Below, piece after piece: positions 42,703 to 55,185 of a stretch of 64,000 nt of DNA. How positions within the stretch are numbered: the stretch's first letter is position 1; the number at the start of each line of letters is the position of its first letter. The stretch lies in the NCBI GenBank assembly GCA_012274445.1, contig JAAROD010000095.1, positions 620,001 through 684,000 on the forward strand, in the 5' to 3' direction. Source of the DNA: Sclerotiophoma versabilis. Taxonomy: Eukaryota > Ascomycota > Dothideomycetes > Pleosporales > Didymellaceae. The notes under the pieces were generated by a model. That model saw only the letters and a program-made list of their open reading frames with translations. It made no database searches and was not told the DNA's origin. Position numbers and translations under genes: made by a program.

Positions 42703-44272
42703 ATGAGACCCTCGACAGATATCGTGAGGGAGGACTCGCCGCTCCTGCATGTTGATGGGCCATCGAATGTCGTTACCTTCAGCCAAAACGACCCGGAGGA
42801 CCCGCGCAACTGGCCATCACTACGAAAATGGCTGATGGTAGCAGCCATCATTCCGATTGATCTCAGTGTCAGTTGGGGTGCTTCAGGGTAAAATGAAATT
42901 GGAGTTGAAGACTACGGTTCGCTTTTGCTAATTTGCACTCAGCTTCTCGCCTGTTGCTGGCGATTTCGCAAAAGACATGAATGTTTCAGCCCACGTCGCA
43001 ACCCTGGGACTAAGCTTATATATTCTTGGATTGGCATTTGGGCCGATGACTTTGGCACCGCTCTCAGAATTCTATGGACGACGCCCGGTGTACATTTTCT
43101 CATATGGCACCTTTCTGCTTCTGCTCCTGGCGACTACCCACGTTGAGAGCCTCGCCCCCTTTCTGATGCTGAGGCTGTTGTCTGGTTACTTCTCTTCAAC
43201 CACGATTTCGAACTTCGGTGGGACTATTGCGGATTTGTGGCACCACAACGACACCGGACCCGCCATGTCGTGGTTCCTGTGGGCTGCAACAGGCGGCTCG
43301 CCAACGGGTTTCGTTCTGTTCTCATTCATCGCGCATGGAAAGACATGGCATGAAGTGTTCCGAGTCATGTTCTTCATTTGTCTTTCATTCTGGATCATAC
43401 TGGTTATTGCATTGTACGCTCTTGGCGAGACGCGGCATAGTGTCATTCTACTGAAGAGGGCGAAGGAGTTGAAGAAGACCACCAGAATCGACGAAATTGA
43501 AGTGCCGGATGGACTCAAGCAGCGAGGACTCAAGCAGCGAGGACTCAAGCAGCGAGGACTCAAGCAGCTATTCGGCACGGCACTTGCACGACCATTTCGC
43601 TTCCTGGCTACAGAAGCTATTGTTCAGTTCGGCGCACTGTACAACGGCTTTCTCTACGGCTTGTCTTTCCTGTTCAACGGTGCATTCCATATGATTTTCG
43701 GTCCAAATGGCTATGGATACGATACTATCGGCATCGGCGTCTGCTTCCTAGGCATTGTATTCGGTATCTGCTTTGGACTCTTCACAAACATGTTTCAGGA
43801 GCGGTATTATCAACGACAGGTCGCCAAATCCGGTCAACGCGATGTTCCAGAGGCGCGAGTGTACCACGCGAAACTGGCAGCCGTAGTACTGCCCATCTCG
43901 TTACTTGCATTTGCCTTCACGGCAACCCCAGATATTCATCCGTTCTTTCCGGTGCTTGCGTCGGCCTTCTGGGGTTGGTCATTCTACTGTCTCATTCTGA
44001 TGACTCTGACATACACGGAAGATGCATACAAGACCTTTTCGGCGTCCGGCCTCGCAGGTGTTGGGTTGATACGCAACTTGGCTGGTGCTGGATTCCCATT
44101 GGTTGGCAGAAGCTTGTTCTTGGGCGTTGGCACAAGGAATGCTTGCCTTGTCCTGACGGGACTGGCTGTCATTTTGGCACCGATTCCTTTTGTCCTGGAG
44201 AAGTACGGAGTGTCACTGCGCAAACGCAGCCCATGGGCCACAGCACACGAAGAGGAGAACGATGACGAGTAG
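42703..44272 (+). CDS. MFS transporter, drug:proton antiporter (DHA1) type
   Basis: Exons 42703-42887 and 42943-44272 (55-bp intron) give 504 residues. The N-terminus has a DPEDPRNWPSLRKWL motif typical of fungal DHA1 carriers, then the first membrane helices. The loop LAPLSEFYGRRPVYIFSYG is the MFS motif-A region, and about 12 membrane segments follow. The cytosolic loop between the two halves contains four in-frame copies of GLKQR-type units (43511-43570). The family exports drugs or polyamines, or imports small organics; the divergent lyase hints at a pectin-linked role, but this is weak. It ends EEENDDE. Confidence 0.88.
43511..43570 (+). repeat. Four 15-bp in-frame repeats inside the MFS gene
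   Basis: ggactcaagcagcga occurs three times exactly, then once ending cta. This adds GLKQ(R) units to a cytosolic loop, and frame and membrane helices are kept. Confidence 0.95.
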
Positions 44273-46947
44273 GCAATCCTGTGTGAACAGGGATGAAGAT
44301 GTAAATGTCTGCTAGGTGTATCAAGCTTCACTTGAAAATATGATGGCAAACATACAGGCAGTACATGCACATGTAAACGCAGGCTTATATTTGCGTAAGA
44401 TAGCTATGTGGATGTATCATATTTTCATACAGCTTGCGTACGCTGCATCTCTTGCACATATGAACAATACGAATCTAAGAACTTGCAAGCCTTTGCTTCA
44501 CTAGAATGCGTCGATGGCACGTTACATACATTGTACGTATGTGCGGACGTTGTCGTCTGGCGAACTGCTTCACTGCGCTTGTCGTGCTGAGCACGCGCCT
44601 AATCGATCTGCTATGTTATGTTAGATCGCAATGTTGTGTTCCCAGAGCGCTAGTATCCCATGTCATCCCAAAGCTTGCTTCTGGTCTGATCTGATTATCT
44701 CCTCTGTGATGCCACTATCACTATTCTCTAGCTGGCATCTTAATGGTTTGCGCAACAGTTCCACCAATACGCCTTCACTGCTACGTCTCTGGACTGGCGC
44801 AAAGCCAGAAAACAAGCGCAGAAGCTTCATCCTATGATTTAGAAAGCTTCTTTTCTATTCTTCCCTCACTACAATTCATCCATTACCAAAGCTTCTTCTT
44901 TACCAGCCGTGATGCTGGACCGATCATGCATCGTCTGCATTAACACTGCAGTTCAATCAATATCATGCACTTGCGGCCCTCCCCACCGCCGAAACGTTAT
45001 TGTCGAGCCCTCGTTGCGAGGCTAACGTTGGCGGTGGTGTTTAAGTTCTCATCGTTCTAGATCGGGCCTTGCTCTCGCCAACACAGACTCAATGCACATC
45101 GTTCCCATAAGGCTTACTGCAGGGTCAGTTGAGCCTTATCTATGCCACAGGCGCCCTTTTATCGATCCTGCTCAACGTCTGTATTCTTGTCGTCGTAAGA
45201 AGGACCGATGAGACGTAACAATTGACACATGCGGAGCATAGTGCCCTGCATACGCATTGACGATCAGATACAGTTCGCTCGGCGCTTTCGGAACAGTTTC
45301 AACGACTCGTGGCGCGATCAGATTCTCGACGTTGAGAAAGTGCATGGTGGAGCACAGGACAGGAAGGTTCCGGTGAGGCAAACTAAGCGGGGCGGGGCGG
45401 AGGCTTTTAAGATCCCGACGTTGAGCCGCAAGCGGATGTTATGCACATGATCTACGAAAGCGCGGAGGTAACTGAATGCAGCATTTCGTGATTCTAGCTT
45501 GGTTTGATGTTTTGTAGATGCTGAATTATGGAAATACCTAGCTTGTGGTGTGGAGTGTTGTGCAGCTGATATAATGCTTCATAATCTCCTCCTGTGTCAT
45601 TTGAAAGATGAACCCGAGTGTCTCAGCGACGCGACCAGTAATTACCATGTCATTGAAGCCTCGTCGCAAGAGACAACGGAGACAAATGTTGGCAGCGTTA
45701 TAAGCAGGCAGCATGAACTCAAGGCTTCGCCGCAACCATGAGTTAGACTGCTAACTGTAAAAACATCGCACATGAATCATGAGATGGCAATCGTAAAGGA
45801 GGATTGACCCACTGATGGAAAGATGTACATCTGCACGTGGCACACGCGTCGAAACGCCGGTTGTGGTAGCCTATCTGATACCGAGTCAATCGTCAACATA
45901 GTGGTCGCGAGAGCTTGGCTATGCCGTTGGAAGCTTGCATGAATAGCTCTGAATAGTAACAAACTAGATCCGCGGACCCTGAGAACCTGACCCTGAGGCC
46001 ACAAGATTATCGTGCAATCTCGGCGATATCCTCGATAGCGGCTGGAGATGCGAGACACGAATGTGAAGCGAATGTGAGAACACGTGGTTTAGAGAGCGAT
46101 TGGAGGCTAGTGACGATACTTCCCATCACTGTCCGTGAGAGCTTCAGATGTTTAAAGACTGGAGATGTGGAGCTCCCGTAAAGGAAACTACTCAGAATCG
46201 GAACAAAAGCACCGGGAAGACAGATGCGCCAATGTGCGAACGATTCTTTGGCGATGTGGTGGGCACGGATCTTGAACGCCTGGCAGCATCCGCGGGGTGT
46301 ATTACTCGTGTGGATGATCGTCGTTTCGTTCGTAGATCTCGGTCTTGCATACAGATGCAGTAAAGCTAGTAACCTTTTTAGTGTACCAGAGTAACGAAGG
46401 ACGAACGAAGTTTGGCTCGCTTGCGGTCCGAAGTGAATGTGAAAGATGTGCTGAGTCCACTTGCAAATACCACACGGTAAGCATTATGGGCGGTCAGAAA
46501 GTCGGAAAAGCTGCAACTGTGGGAAGTTATCCAACACGCTAGAATTGTAAATGGCTGGTTTGACGAAGATATAAAGTTTGACCGGTGCGGTCCATGTTGT
46601 GACTAGCTGCGTTAGCGCAATGCACACTCGCAAAACATGTGTCGCCTTGCTGCGTAACGTCAAACCCTTTGACAGCGGGTGAGTGCTCTACCACAGTCTA
46701 GCGAGAGATAAGGTTTGGAGGTTCGCAATCACTAATGCGAATGTAGTGCGACATCGTTCTCTTCTCTTTGACAGCAGTGGCTTCACCATGTGGCGGAAGA
46801 TCGCGATCTTTGTGTATGCAGTAGCTTGTTAGACTCATCAAGATAGCCTGAAATCGGCAAAGTCTCAATGTAGCAACGTAGTTTTGACCCATACCCCTAA
46901 ACGCCAATAACGAATGAAAGCATATGCTCTTGTGGGGTATACCGGAT
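44273..46947. other. Gene-poor stretch of 2.7 kb
   Basis: This lies between convergent MFS and PRPP synthetase genes. Only short frames without protein-like character were seen, and no RNA gene or repeat family was recognised. Confidence 0.4.
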
Positions 46948-48409
46948 TTAATCAACGGGTGCATGCTTGAAGAGGAAAGACACACTCTCGCCGTTGTGGG
47001 TACGTCTGCAGGCCTCGGCAAGCTACAAAGTGGTTAGAGGTCGTATCCTTATCAAGTATCACTCACATGTTCACTTACAGTGGGACTGATGTCGATCGTC
47101 TCAATACGGTCGCAGATCTCCTTCTTTGCCTCGTGGGGTACTGTGTTGGTCACAACGATCTTCTTGAGTCTGCTACCGTTCAGAGCTTCAATGGCGTTTC
47201 CACTCAAGATACCATGGGTGACGATTGCGATGGCGTCCTTCGCTCCACCTTGGTCGATCAGAACGCTTGCAGCTTTGACAAGAGTACCGCAGGTGTCCGC
47301 CATATCGTCGACAAGAATAGCAGTCTTGCCAGCTACTTCTCCGACAAGAGTCATTCTCGAGACCTCGTTCGGACGAGTGCGTTCTTTGTGGATAAGCGCA
47401 AAGGGCAAGTTGAGACCATCAGCAATGGATGTCGCCCTGTATAGTCGTCAGTACTGCGCGTCCGCAAATGGCATATACAACACCCAAGGCCTTGACTTCA
47501 AGCAAATTGCACTTTGTCACAGCCAGAAGCTAGGGCTCCTGTGCAGTACCGGAAGAGCATGTTTCACAATAGACTGTCTCACGGACAGGAGATCCTTACC
47601 TCTTTGCACCTCCTGCATCAGGACTGACAATGACGCAGTTCTTTACATCCAAGTTCTCGCGGATCCATCTCAGCGTGCTAGGCTCAGCGTAAAGGTTGTC
47701 CACTGGGACGTTGAAAAAGCCCTGGATTTGACTGGCGTGAAGATCCATAGTGATCACATGGTTGCATCCGGCAGTTTGAAGCATGTTGGCCATCAATTTG
47801 GCTGTGATGGGCGCGCGAGATTTGTCCTTCTTGTCCTGGCGGGCATAGGGAAAGTTGGGAAGAACGGCAGTGATACGGCGTGCAGACGCAGTCTTACACG
47901 CGTTGATCATAATCAAGAGCTCCATGAGAGCATCGTTGATGTCGCCAGGTGGGGTAGATTGCAGGATGAATACTATCGTACGATGAGCTACAATAGATCT
48001 TCATGATCCGCAGTGACAGCGCATACCGTCCTCATCTCTGACAGATTCACCAATAGTGACGGATGTTTCCTGGTTCGAGTACTGTAGGACCAGGATCTTG
48101 GTGAGCTCAATACCGAGCCTATATTTAGATGTTAGTATCATCCCAAGGATCAAAGTGCTCCAAAATGAGCATGTTCAAATTAGTTTTTGATGGTCTGAAA
48201 ATGAAAGTGAGAGCGGGCGACATGGGTGCTACAAGAACATCGTTTTGTCTGTGTTGTCAAGCACAAATGCAGAAGGACTCGACGCAAAACCAGCATGCCA
48301 AGGAGCGCTTTGGGTCGTTCAGAGAAGGCAGAACATACCTGTCAGCAACTAGTTGAGCGAGCTGAGGATAGCTGTTGCCAGTGAGCAACTTGATGCTGTT
48401 TGTCGCCAT
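46948..48409 (-). CDS. Ribose-phosphate pyrophosphokinase (PRPP synthetase)
   Basis: Exons 48409-48339, 48118-48027, 47972-47600, 47436-47079 and 47022-46948 give 322 residues, the usual length. The enzyme makes PRPP from ribose 5-phosphate and ATP for purine, pyrimidine, His and Trp synthesis. The motifs are IKLLTGNSYPQLAQLV, GESVRDEDVFILQST, NFPYARQDKKDK (flexible loop), ITMDLHASQIQGFF (PRPP synthetase signature), VIVSPDAGGAKR, and ILVDDMADTCGT (PRPP-binding). The last exon encodes SVSFLFKHAPVD. Every splice join restores conserved sequence. No long insertion is present, so it resembles yeast Prs2-4 more than Prs1/5. Confidence 0.95.
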
Positions 48410-49747
48410 GGTGATGATATGTGGTGAGTGTGTTGCTTGTCAGTCATTGCGTGTCGTTCGCGTCGAAACTTTTCGAGGTGGCCTGTGCGCAGACCCCGCC
48501 AAGGCCCAACCGGACAGCGAGCTGCCCCGCCACGTTTACTCTTTTCACTCAACTTGGACTCGGTTTGGATTCAATATCTTCCGTACGCTTTCTGAAGCTC
48601 TACATCCCCTTGAGCACGATTCCACCCGATGGACACCCAAAGGCAGGAGGATTACTTCTGCGTGAAAGTCCTGAAACATGAATGTGGCGTACGGGTCATG
48701 GAGGGCGAGGTTGACTGTTGCCCAGGACAGTATGTCGCCTCTTCTTCCATGGCATGACAGAATCTGTCCACGACGTACACAGCATACACTCACATGCAAG
48801 TCGATGTCTGGACAAGCCGTGATTGCGCATCATTGTAGCGCTGCGATCGAAGTATTTCTCGTGCTTATAATTCTTACGAAGAGTCAGGGTGAGATGCGAA
48901 TTGTGGCTGGAGTTCGCTGTGGGCCTAACTTGTCCTGTATATCTTTACATGTTGGGCAAACACGCCGGGGGTTTGATAAACGTCCCGGTGCCGTTGAAAC
49001 AGACTATGGCGGCAATGATATATTTCAAGTCTCACGATGACCCCAACCAACCCTTCCTTGTTCTTGAATTAAATGGTGTCTCAAAGAAGCGGGTGCAGAT
49101 AACCGATCAGCCTCACCAACCTGTTCCTGCACGGACCTCGACAGCCAAGCTGTCGCTGGTCTTTCCCAGTCCTTGGAAGTGGATAAGAAGCAAAAGATTG
49201 AAGGACTAGTTTCCGAGTAGCCGAGCTGGTAGGAATGTGGTGGAGCCAGTGACATGACCCCTGGGACAAATGTGGCTGACGATCAGTGATCATGTCATTT
49301 GCTTGAAACATAGAAAACGTTTTGGTATGTGGAAAAGGCTTCTGAATTCTAAGGCCCCTGCGGAGCGGTACCGGTCTATGCTACATCATATCGCAGGACT
49401 CCTGCCGTTTCTGGATTCATCCCGCAGTACCTGAAACGCCTCAAGATGTCATCACCAACAGCCTTGCAACAAAGAAAGATGTGAAGGAATAAAGTGCGGC
49501 CCGGGTATCGGATGAAATCAAGAAAGAAGTGGAACGGCAAAGGCCGTGCTGCATCACCCTGGAGGCTAAGGCGACCCCCGCGGATAATGGATAAGAAACA
49601 ATGACAAAGGAACATACAGGCCGTGATAGTGTCGTAAAATGTTTTCGAAGAGTGGTATTAGTGAAGTGCCACATAAGGCGGAGTAACTTTGTTGTTGTGG
49701 TCGAAGACGAGAAGGAAGATTGCCATTCCAGATATTCCGCGCCAAGC
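48410..49747. other. Intergenic of 1.3 kb
   Basis: PRPP synthetase promoter and the 3' flank of the next gene. No coding signal. Confidence 0.4.
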
Positions 49748-51493
49748 TCAGTATGATTGCTCGCACATCCGGCCGATTGCTTTCTCGATGTCGGTAAATA
49801 AGTTGAGGACACGGCCATCAGCGTAGATCTTGATGGACTCTGTCTCCTTCCTTTCAGTACGGGAAGGACTGTTCTCTGCCTTCACAGGGCTTCGTGGTGG
49901 AGTATTCTCTGCAGCATCGCCGCGCGTTGTGGGGTTGAGTACCAAGGCTGCAGCTACATGCTCGAGTAGCTTTTGTCGAAGTCGTAAGCGTCGGTTCTCA
50001 GACTGTTCCAACTTGGCGATGAATTCGTCGATCGAATTGTCCAGTTCGGCCAGGGCCTCCTCCTGCTTGAGAAGAGATTCGCGAGAGAAGATGACAGTTT
50101 CTCCACGCTTCAAATATGAGATCATGCGGCTGTGAAGCTTCTGGCGTCCTGCCCGCAGAGACTTGTAGGTCTTGCGAAGATAGTCACAGCGTTCGTCAAG
50201 CGCCCGGAGTTCCTGATACAATGTCAGTATTTGTTTTTTCGTATACCGTCGGTGAGGGGAGACTAACCCTAGACAATGAAGCTACGTCTCCTTTGTTCAG
50301 CACTTCGAAATTTCCAGCCTGCTCGTAGGCTTGCTTATGAAGTGATTGTTGATCTACATCGCTCATACGCCTCGATGCCTCAGGCACTCGCATGCCTCGA
50401 GGGAGTGTCCAATTGTCAGCAACCTGTCCGGCAGGGCCAACGGATTCGGAGCAAGTCCGGCTGTGAGATCTCTTAGTTGTACGCTGAGTTGGACGACCAC
50501 GATCCATGATCGAAGATTCTGACATGTTCCGACCATGGGAGGATCCTGGTGTGGCGATAGGGTCCTGCTTTTCGATCCTTGGTGAATTGCGTGGTGACGC
50601 TGTCCGGAAAGAATGTGATACCGCTGAAGAAGGAGTAGGCAGGAGCCCTCCAGTCTTTGGCGAGCGTCTGACATCAGCCGCGCTGACGGGAACAGCTCCA
50701 CCTAATGTGGCAGATGCCGGTGTGTTGAGTGTAGACTTGCTTGGCTTGGAATTGAGCTTGAGAGGAGCTGGTGAACCCTTACGTTCAATGGCAGGCGATT
50801 TGGGAGGTACCTCGGGCGGTGATGCGGGGGTTGCTGTATCGACCTTCAGAGACGGCTTTGCGCTAGGGCTGAGGATCGGTGACAGTGGTCGTCCAGCCAT
50901 GCTGGGTGACTCCTGAGAAGCACTGGGACTTCCCTCCTGTGCCAGAATAGGTGAGGGCCCAGTGATGCAAGAGATCATTGCATCACCAAAAGGGCCAGCC
51001 CTCCAGTTTGTGCCTGGAGCACTGTAGGACCTCTCATGACCAAGGGCCTCATACGATGGCCTGCGAAGGGGCGGTCTGCCTGGAATTGTTGCTTTGGACC
51101 TGTTAGTAGTGGCAACTGCAAGTGCTTTGAGGGCTGCTTACGAGAATCAACAGGCATCTCTTGCACAGTTGTCATGGTACCCGATAGTTCGGGAACACTG
51201 ACTTTCCTCCTCCTTGACATTGAGCCTGCACGTTGCCAGAACGGTACAGTCTCTGGAAGGACAGCTGTATCACTAAGTGATGTGCCAGAACGGCCAACAG
51301 ATAGAGCAGCTACTTTGTCTGACGGAGATCCTACAGGACTCTTCGCCGATGGCCAGAGTTGATATTTGGATGCAGCCTGAGGCAGATTGGTAGCGGAAGG
51401 GCTCTTGAGTAAAGATGCACTTGAAACGTTCAATTCTCTGGAAGCCTGAAGATCTCTTAGCGAACAGGACCGACGAGGCAAGTGGTAATTCAT
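49748..51493 (-). CDS. Septation-type coiled-coil protein (USP1-like)
   Basis: Exons 51493-51142, 51079-50268 and 50212-49748 give 542 residues. The long N-terminal half is disordered and Ser/Pro-rich, with many possible phosphorylation sites (ASRELNVSSASLLKSP, RRPPLRRPSYEALG, SRTCSESVGPAGQ). The C-terminal part is a coiled coil: ELRALDERCDYLRKTYKSLR, then RMISYLKRGE, SRESLLKQEEALAELDNSID and ENRRLRLRQKLLEHVAAAL. This resembles the fungal 'up-regulated during septation' domain; the name is by recall. The start is uncertain: an upstream exon in another frame (from about 51716, splicing at GTACGT near 51529) could lengthen the N-terminus. Confidence 0.8.
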
Positions 51494-54400
51494 TGGAAGG
51501 ATTGATATGCTTCTGGGCACGTACGTTCATTCTGTAGGATGTTTCTTGGGTTATATAAACGGATGTCTTAACAGCATCGGGCCGTATGCAGCTGGCGATA
51601 TGTGTCATGGTCGTCGTTTGAGGTTCCCGTGGCTCACTGTCTGAAGTACAAGGTAGGTGAGACTCGGAAAGCGGGTTTGTCAAACATAAGGGCGCTCCCT
51701 GCATACCATTTGACAAAAGGCAATGCAGCGCCTTAAGTGTGGCTCCTCAAACTGCTATTGATACATGCAGCGACGAGGAACCCCCTGCTACGGCGAAGTA
51801 CGTTAACAGCGGTGCGTCTAGGCTGTCGGAGGCGCATCCTGATTCGGTCATGGTGTGAAACGTGAGCCTAACCTCCCATGTCTGGCGAGTTCTGGGGAAC
51901 GTCGAGTGCTATAACGTGAGTAATATGACTAGGTCGATCTGCACATTGCGCATTACGGCACCTTCCTAGCCAGCCCACATTTGGCATGTTCAAATACGGA
52001 TAGCGCAATTTTCCTGAAATGCATGGTGTTGATCTCTGGGGGTGGGGAGCACCAGCGCCGTCGAAAGTTCGCTCTAGCGCGTCATGTTGCTGATGGGCGA
52101 GCACATGACGCAATAGAGTTCAATCACTTTCCCTGACAGCACCGGCGCTGTGCACAGCGGGGTTCTCACTATAGTTGAAGGAAGCCAGCTGAAATGGTAG
52201 GACCGTAGTAGCACGTGGGCGGGTACGCGGAAAGAGCACATCACATAGTGAGGTTGGTTTCACCTTACGACATAGGCGAACCGAACCCGGGAATCATTGC
52301 TTACAAAACTGTTTCCGCCAGCCCTTCTGAAGTTGTCGGGATGATATCTTAACGAGCGTTGGTGATATTGCGCACTTGTGCACGTTGTTCTCAGGGTCAC
52401 TGCGTGGGCAAAGTTCAGGAAGGCCGAAGCGAACGTTAGCTCGGCCCCGGCCCTCATCCTGCAGATGCCACGCGAGGAAACAAGGTTGAAGTACCGCACG
52501 GCTAAACCTTGGAATTTGCTATCTTTGCGGTGACCTTTGCGGTTTTTGGCATCCGTCCGGACTATCCGATCGCCATCTTCCAGAGGGCACTGCAAAGAGG
52601 CATCCTGCACAAATCAACGCCACCAGGCGAGGTTGTCAAGACAGAGAGGCCATGTTCTGACGTCCGCTAGCCATTCCCCTCCCTGCGCCCGTTGCAGAGG
52701 AGCAACGCATCCATGCTGACTGTCTTCTAGGCTGCAGATCAGGTACAGAAGGATCTTTATCGCCTCTATAACATCGTTTTCTGCAGATATGGCAAGGCCT
52801 GCTCAAAGGAGGACCCAATATTCTCCTTTCGCTTCAACCCGTGTGGTGGGCTGGCTCAGGGATGTTACGTTTGAGATCACTCCATACGGCCTGGATCCAG
52901 CTACGATGAAGGGCTCCCGTAAGTAAAGCTCTCCTTGCGCTGTCTGACGTCGGGGTCTGTATTGTATGTATTTACAACTTCCCCGCTTTCAACGAAACTC
53001 ATTCACTGTACTATTATAGACACTCGACAGGCAAGACCCAGTTCGCTCAAGACAGTCGCGTAGGATAAGACTTGCCAAGCTTTCCCGAACATCCGTCCCG
53101 AGTCGTTTATATTCCTTGCAGCCGTCTGCTTTTTTGTCATATAGGCTGCACATTAATTTGCATCTGCAGTTGCTCAAAGGCCAAGCACCGGCAGAAGAAA
53201 CGATTTTTTCTGTCCCCTTTACAGCTATTGACTCGAACTCACAGATCCTTCAATGCATGCTTGCAGGAGGAGCAAGCCTACTGTGTGGCTGCCCGAGCCG
53301 TTTCACAAAGCCATCCCTGTCCTGTGTGGCTCTTCGGGTAACATTCGAAACAAACATCTGAATTATCTAGAATTTGCTCCGAAATGGTTGGGATTGGTTA
53401 GGTGTTCAGCACACTACAGTCCATTCCTTGCTTTGAAAGAATTACGTACAAGCTGCATAGCTGTAGGTCTTTCTGAAAAGCTCGATTTACCTTCCGTCGG
53501 CATTGCTGTCCGTCTGCAAGTCACGATCCAAGTCACGCCAAGCGATGCGGTGATGAGCAGGGGAGCAGCAGCACGAGCCCCTCTCGCACCTGGAATCGTT
53601 CGATACGGCCCACATACGGCTACCTCCTTTCCTGTTCCTCTCTTCAGAGTCGCTGCGCGCGTGCTTCTTCTTGCAGCAAAAAATCGTAATCGGCAACGTG
53701 CTCCGAAAGCGGGTAATTTGGCTTGAATCGATAGTTTCCTTTGGTCTGTGTGTGAACGCCTACATGCGAACTATTGCGATCACACACTAGATTCGTCAGT
53801 TAAACTGTTTTGATCCTTTGACGTTGTTAAGTGCCAGGAAAGGTAGCCGCGTCCGCCTTGGACTTCGCGTCGACAAATTGGAGGTTGCGCTCTTCACGCA
53901 ACATGTTTGCCTCATCAGGTTCGATTCAAGTTCAATCAAAGCGCGACGTATCCGAGTCGTGACATTGCTCGGCTGTATTTTAGTTGCGCCGTCATTGCTT
54001 AGAGCTTCTGTATTATGCACCAGGGTTACCCTTCGGCCATACCTACCCGCATATCCGTATTTGCCTTACACAGCGTGTATGAGAACTAGGCCTACCGAGC
54101 AAAGATCGGATCCTTACAAGCGATAAGGTGCTGACACGGCTGCGGCGCGCTCCATCTTTCTCAGGTACCTATGCATCGATTGGCAGGACACAGTAGAGTC
54201 CCCATCATCATGACCGCCCTGACAGCAACAATATGCAGGAGCGTGTCCAATGGCATGGCCACGGTCTATTCACGTCATAGTGATATAAAAGCTTGATGTC
54301 TATGCGTCGTATGCCGTGTCCAGACTTGGTCATCAGAACTATACATCAACCACTATGTCATACGATTCATCACCCAGTATGCGGGTTACCGGAGTTCGCT

Positions 54401-54811
54401 GATCATATGTTCTCCATATAGTCACGAACAGCAAACGTCCTAAGCCTCACTTCTGCAACAATGACAAGAGGACTCTGTAAAGGCAGATGTATGGAAGAGT
54501 CCTCCTGCAGCGTGTCATAGGTCCCACAGAGGATCACTCGCTGAGGTGCCTGCCGATGTCCAGGTGGAACAACACGCACTGGTAGTAGGTGAGTAAAGGA
54601 AGGTAACGCTGAATGCTTCAGCTAGTCTTACACAGCATGTCTGTCTTTCCGCAGTTGCGTCCGTCACGTCTACCATGTCCCTTGTACTGTTTTGGCGTTT
54701 CACTGATGATTCACAGTGTCTGCGTTTGGCACATAGAGACCCGCCTTGAGGAGACAATGAATAGCTCATATAATGCTTATGTGTCACCTGTTGTATGATG
54801 ATTTTTAAAAC
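51494..54811. other. Gene-poor region, left part
   Basis: No confident gene. On the plus strand, 52738-52930 has two overlapping protein-like frames, one ending in a GTAAGT donor (near 52920). A 157-codon frame at 53253-53726 lacks protein-like composition. Confidence 0.35.
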
Positions 54812-55185
54812 GTGCGGACCCCTCTATAACTATTACGCTAGCTGTGGCGTATAAAAAGGCTAATACCAGCAGCCAGTGGGTGCCAGTAAAGAAGTGAGAG
54901 ACGAGCCCTATAGTCTAATATGTGTATTGATATTGCACTACAATAGTACTTGTGACGTTGAGATTAAGCTGCAGTCTCTGTAATTAGGTGTGAAGGTGTA
55001 ACTTAGGATTTTAGAATGTCTAGTGCACAGTACGAACTACGTCAGAGGCTATCGTACCTATGGTGTGTAGCACCAACGCTCTCCTACGACTCAACATAGA
55101 TGCTCTAACTACTTAAAGTGCCTGTTTATCTAGGGAGTTGACTGTTAAGTTCATATAGTACTATGGACAAGGGGGTCCGCACATA
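54808..55185. mobile_element. MITE-like non-autonomous element with terminal inverted repeats
   Basis: GTGCGGACCCC at 54812-54822 is matched by its exact reverse complement at 55172-55182. Between them lie about 350 bp of AT-richer, non-coding DNA with no transposase. TA dinucleotides flank both ends (54806-54807 and 55184-55185), which fits Tc1/mariner-pogo insertion, though the spacing from TA to the repeat differs between ends. The imperfect match extends a few bases further in (CCT/CCC). Confidence 0.55.

Noticed and set aside
53253..53726. 157-codon plus-strand frame
   Set aside because: No family, no splice support and no protein-like codon pattern; chance length in a gene-poor region.
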